Assembly (NCBI GenBank): GCA_947478985.1
Contig: CANJYC010000122.1
Location: 1 to 6,109 of the forward strand
From: Acidobacteriota bacterium
GTDB lineage: Bacteria; Acidobacteriota; Vicinamibacteria; Vicinamibacterales; UBA2999
Direction: 5' to 3'
Length of the DNA: 6,109 nt
Shown here: positions 5,932-6,109 of the stretch, one piece after another
Numbering within the stretch: the stretch's first letter is position 1
How the letters are laid out: the number at the start of each line of letters is the position of its first letter
Program-made: the position numbers and the translations under genes
The notes under the pieces: model-generated
The model's database searches: none
The model's input: the letters and a program-made list of their open reading frames with translations, nothing else
Told to the model about the DNA's origin: nothing

Positions 5932-6109
5932 GATCCGTCCTCATCTCGTACCTTGCCACAGGAGACCGGCCGGGCCGCGATGTCTACACCGGGAAAGATA
6001 GACTACCGCTGCTGCGCGCCACAGCCGCCATCAACAACGCGCTTCGGGACATTACCCGCGAGCAGCCGAAGAGCGGCACGATGTCACCCGGCACGGTCCA
6101 GGAGATGAC
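5928..6109 (+). CDS. Unrecognised open reading frame, partial at window end
   Basis: An ATG at 5928 overlaps the TGA of the GGDEF remnant as ATGA and is preceded by GGGGGAT at 5914-5920, a fair Shine-Dalgarno 7 bases upstream. The frame stays open for 60 codons to the window edge. The visible part begins MRSVLISYLATGDRP and continues into a probably helical segment (LLRATAAINNALRDIT). I see no signal peptide, no membrane segment and no family motif. The two other forward frames and two of three reverse frames are stopped within this stretch, which modestly favours coding here. It could be a new gene, or residue of the decayed cyclase locus. Start and reality are both uncertain. Confidence 0.35.
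   Translation, partial: MRSVLISYLATGDRPGRDVYTGKDRLPLLRATAAINNALRDITREQPKSGTMSPGTVQEM

Overview
The window reads as an accessory stretch of a GC-rich Gram-negative bacterial chromosome. A DUF5916/CBM9-like outer-membrane protein, a DUF3617 protein, a PKD-type secreted protein and a RIFT-barrel protein, all with signal peptides where the start is visible, is a combination typical of Acidobacteriota, especially the Vicinamibacteria lineage. That assignment is inference from gene content; no rRNA or other phylogenetic marker is present.

Layout. Bases 1-3839 hold four genes on the + strand: the 3' end of a PKD/Ig-like surface protein (to 523), a small secreted mono-haem cytochrome c (585-1025), a 757-residue DUF5916 protein with an N-terminal CBM9-like domain and an outer-membrane-type C-terminus (1078-3351), and a small four-cysteine DUF3617 protein (3399-3839). 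Gaps are 47-61 bp, so co-transcription is possible, but a perfect hairpin (1039-1062) separates the cytochrome from the DUF5916 gene. Two adjacent hairpins (3839-3874) lie where this set meets a convergent - strand gene (3884-5137), a secreted protein that starts with a RIFT-barrel-like domain of the exo-rhamnogalacturonan-lyase/YetA type but stops far short of the full enzyme length. All five proteins are exported or predicted to be; together they suggest envelope or periplasmic work (polymer binding or uptake, electron transfer), but no shared pathway can be demonstrated.

From 5235 to the end, on the + strand and divergent from the RIFT gene, lies the most unusual part: an intact 195-codon reading frame that looks like the helical N-terminal half of a diguanylate cyclase and stops where a GGDEF domain should begin. 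It is followed directly by an out-of-frame scrap of a GGDEF C-terminus (SIGIAE, then DTLESLQQRA and AKAS in another frame). The catalytic core is missing. This looks like a diguanylate cyclase gutted by an internal deletion plus a frameshift. A further unrecognised reading frame starts at 5928, overlapping the end of the scrap by ATGA, and runs out of the window. I saw no tRNA, rRNA, CRISPR array, insertion sequence or convincing novel multi-gene system.
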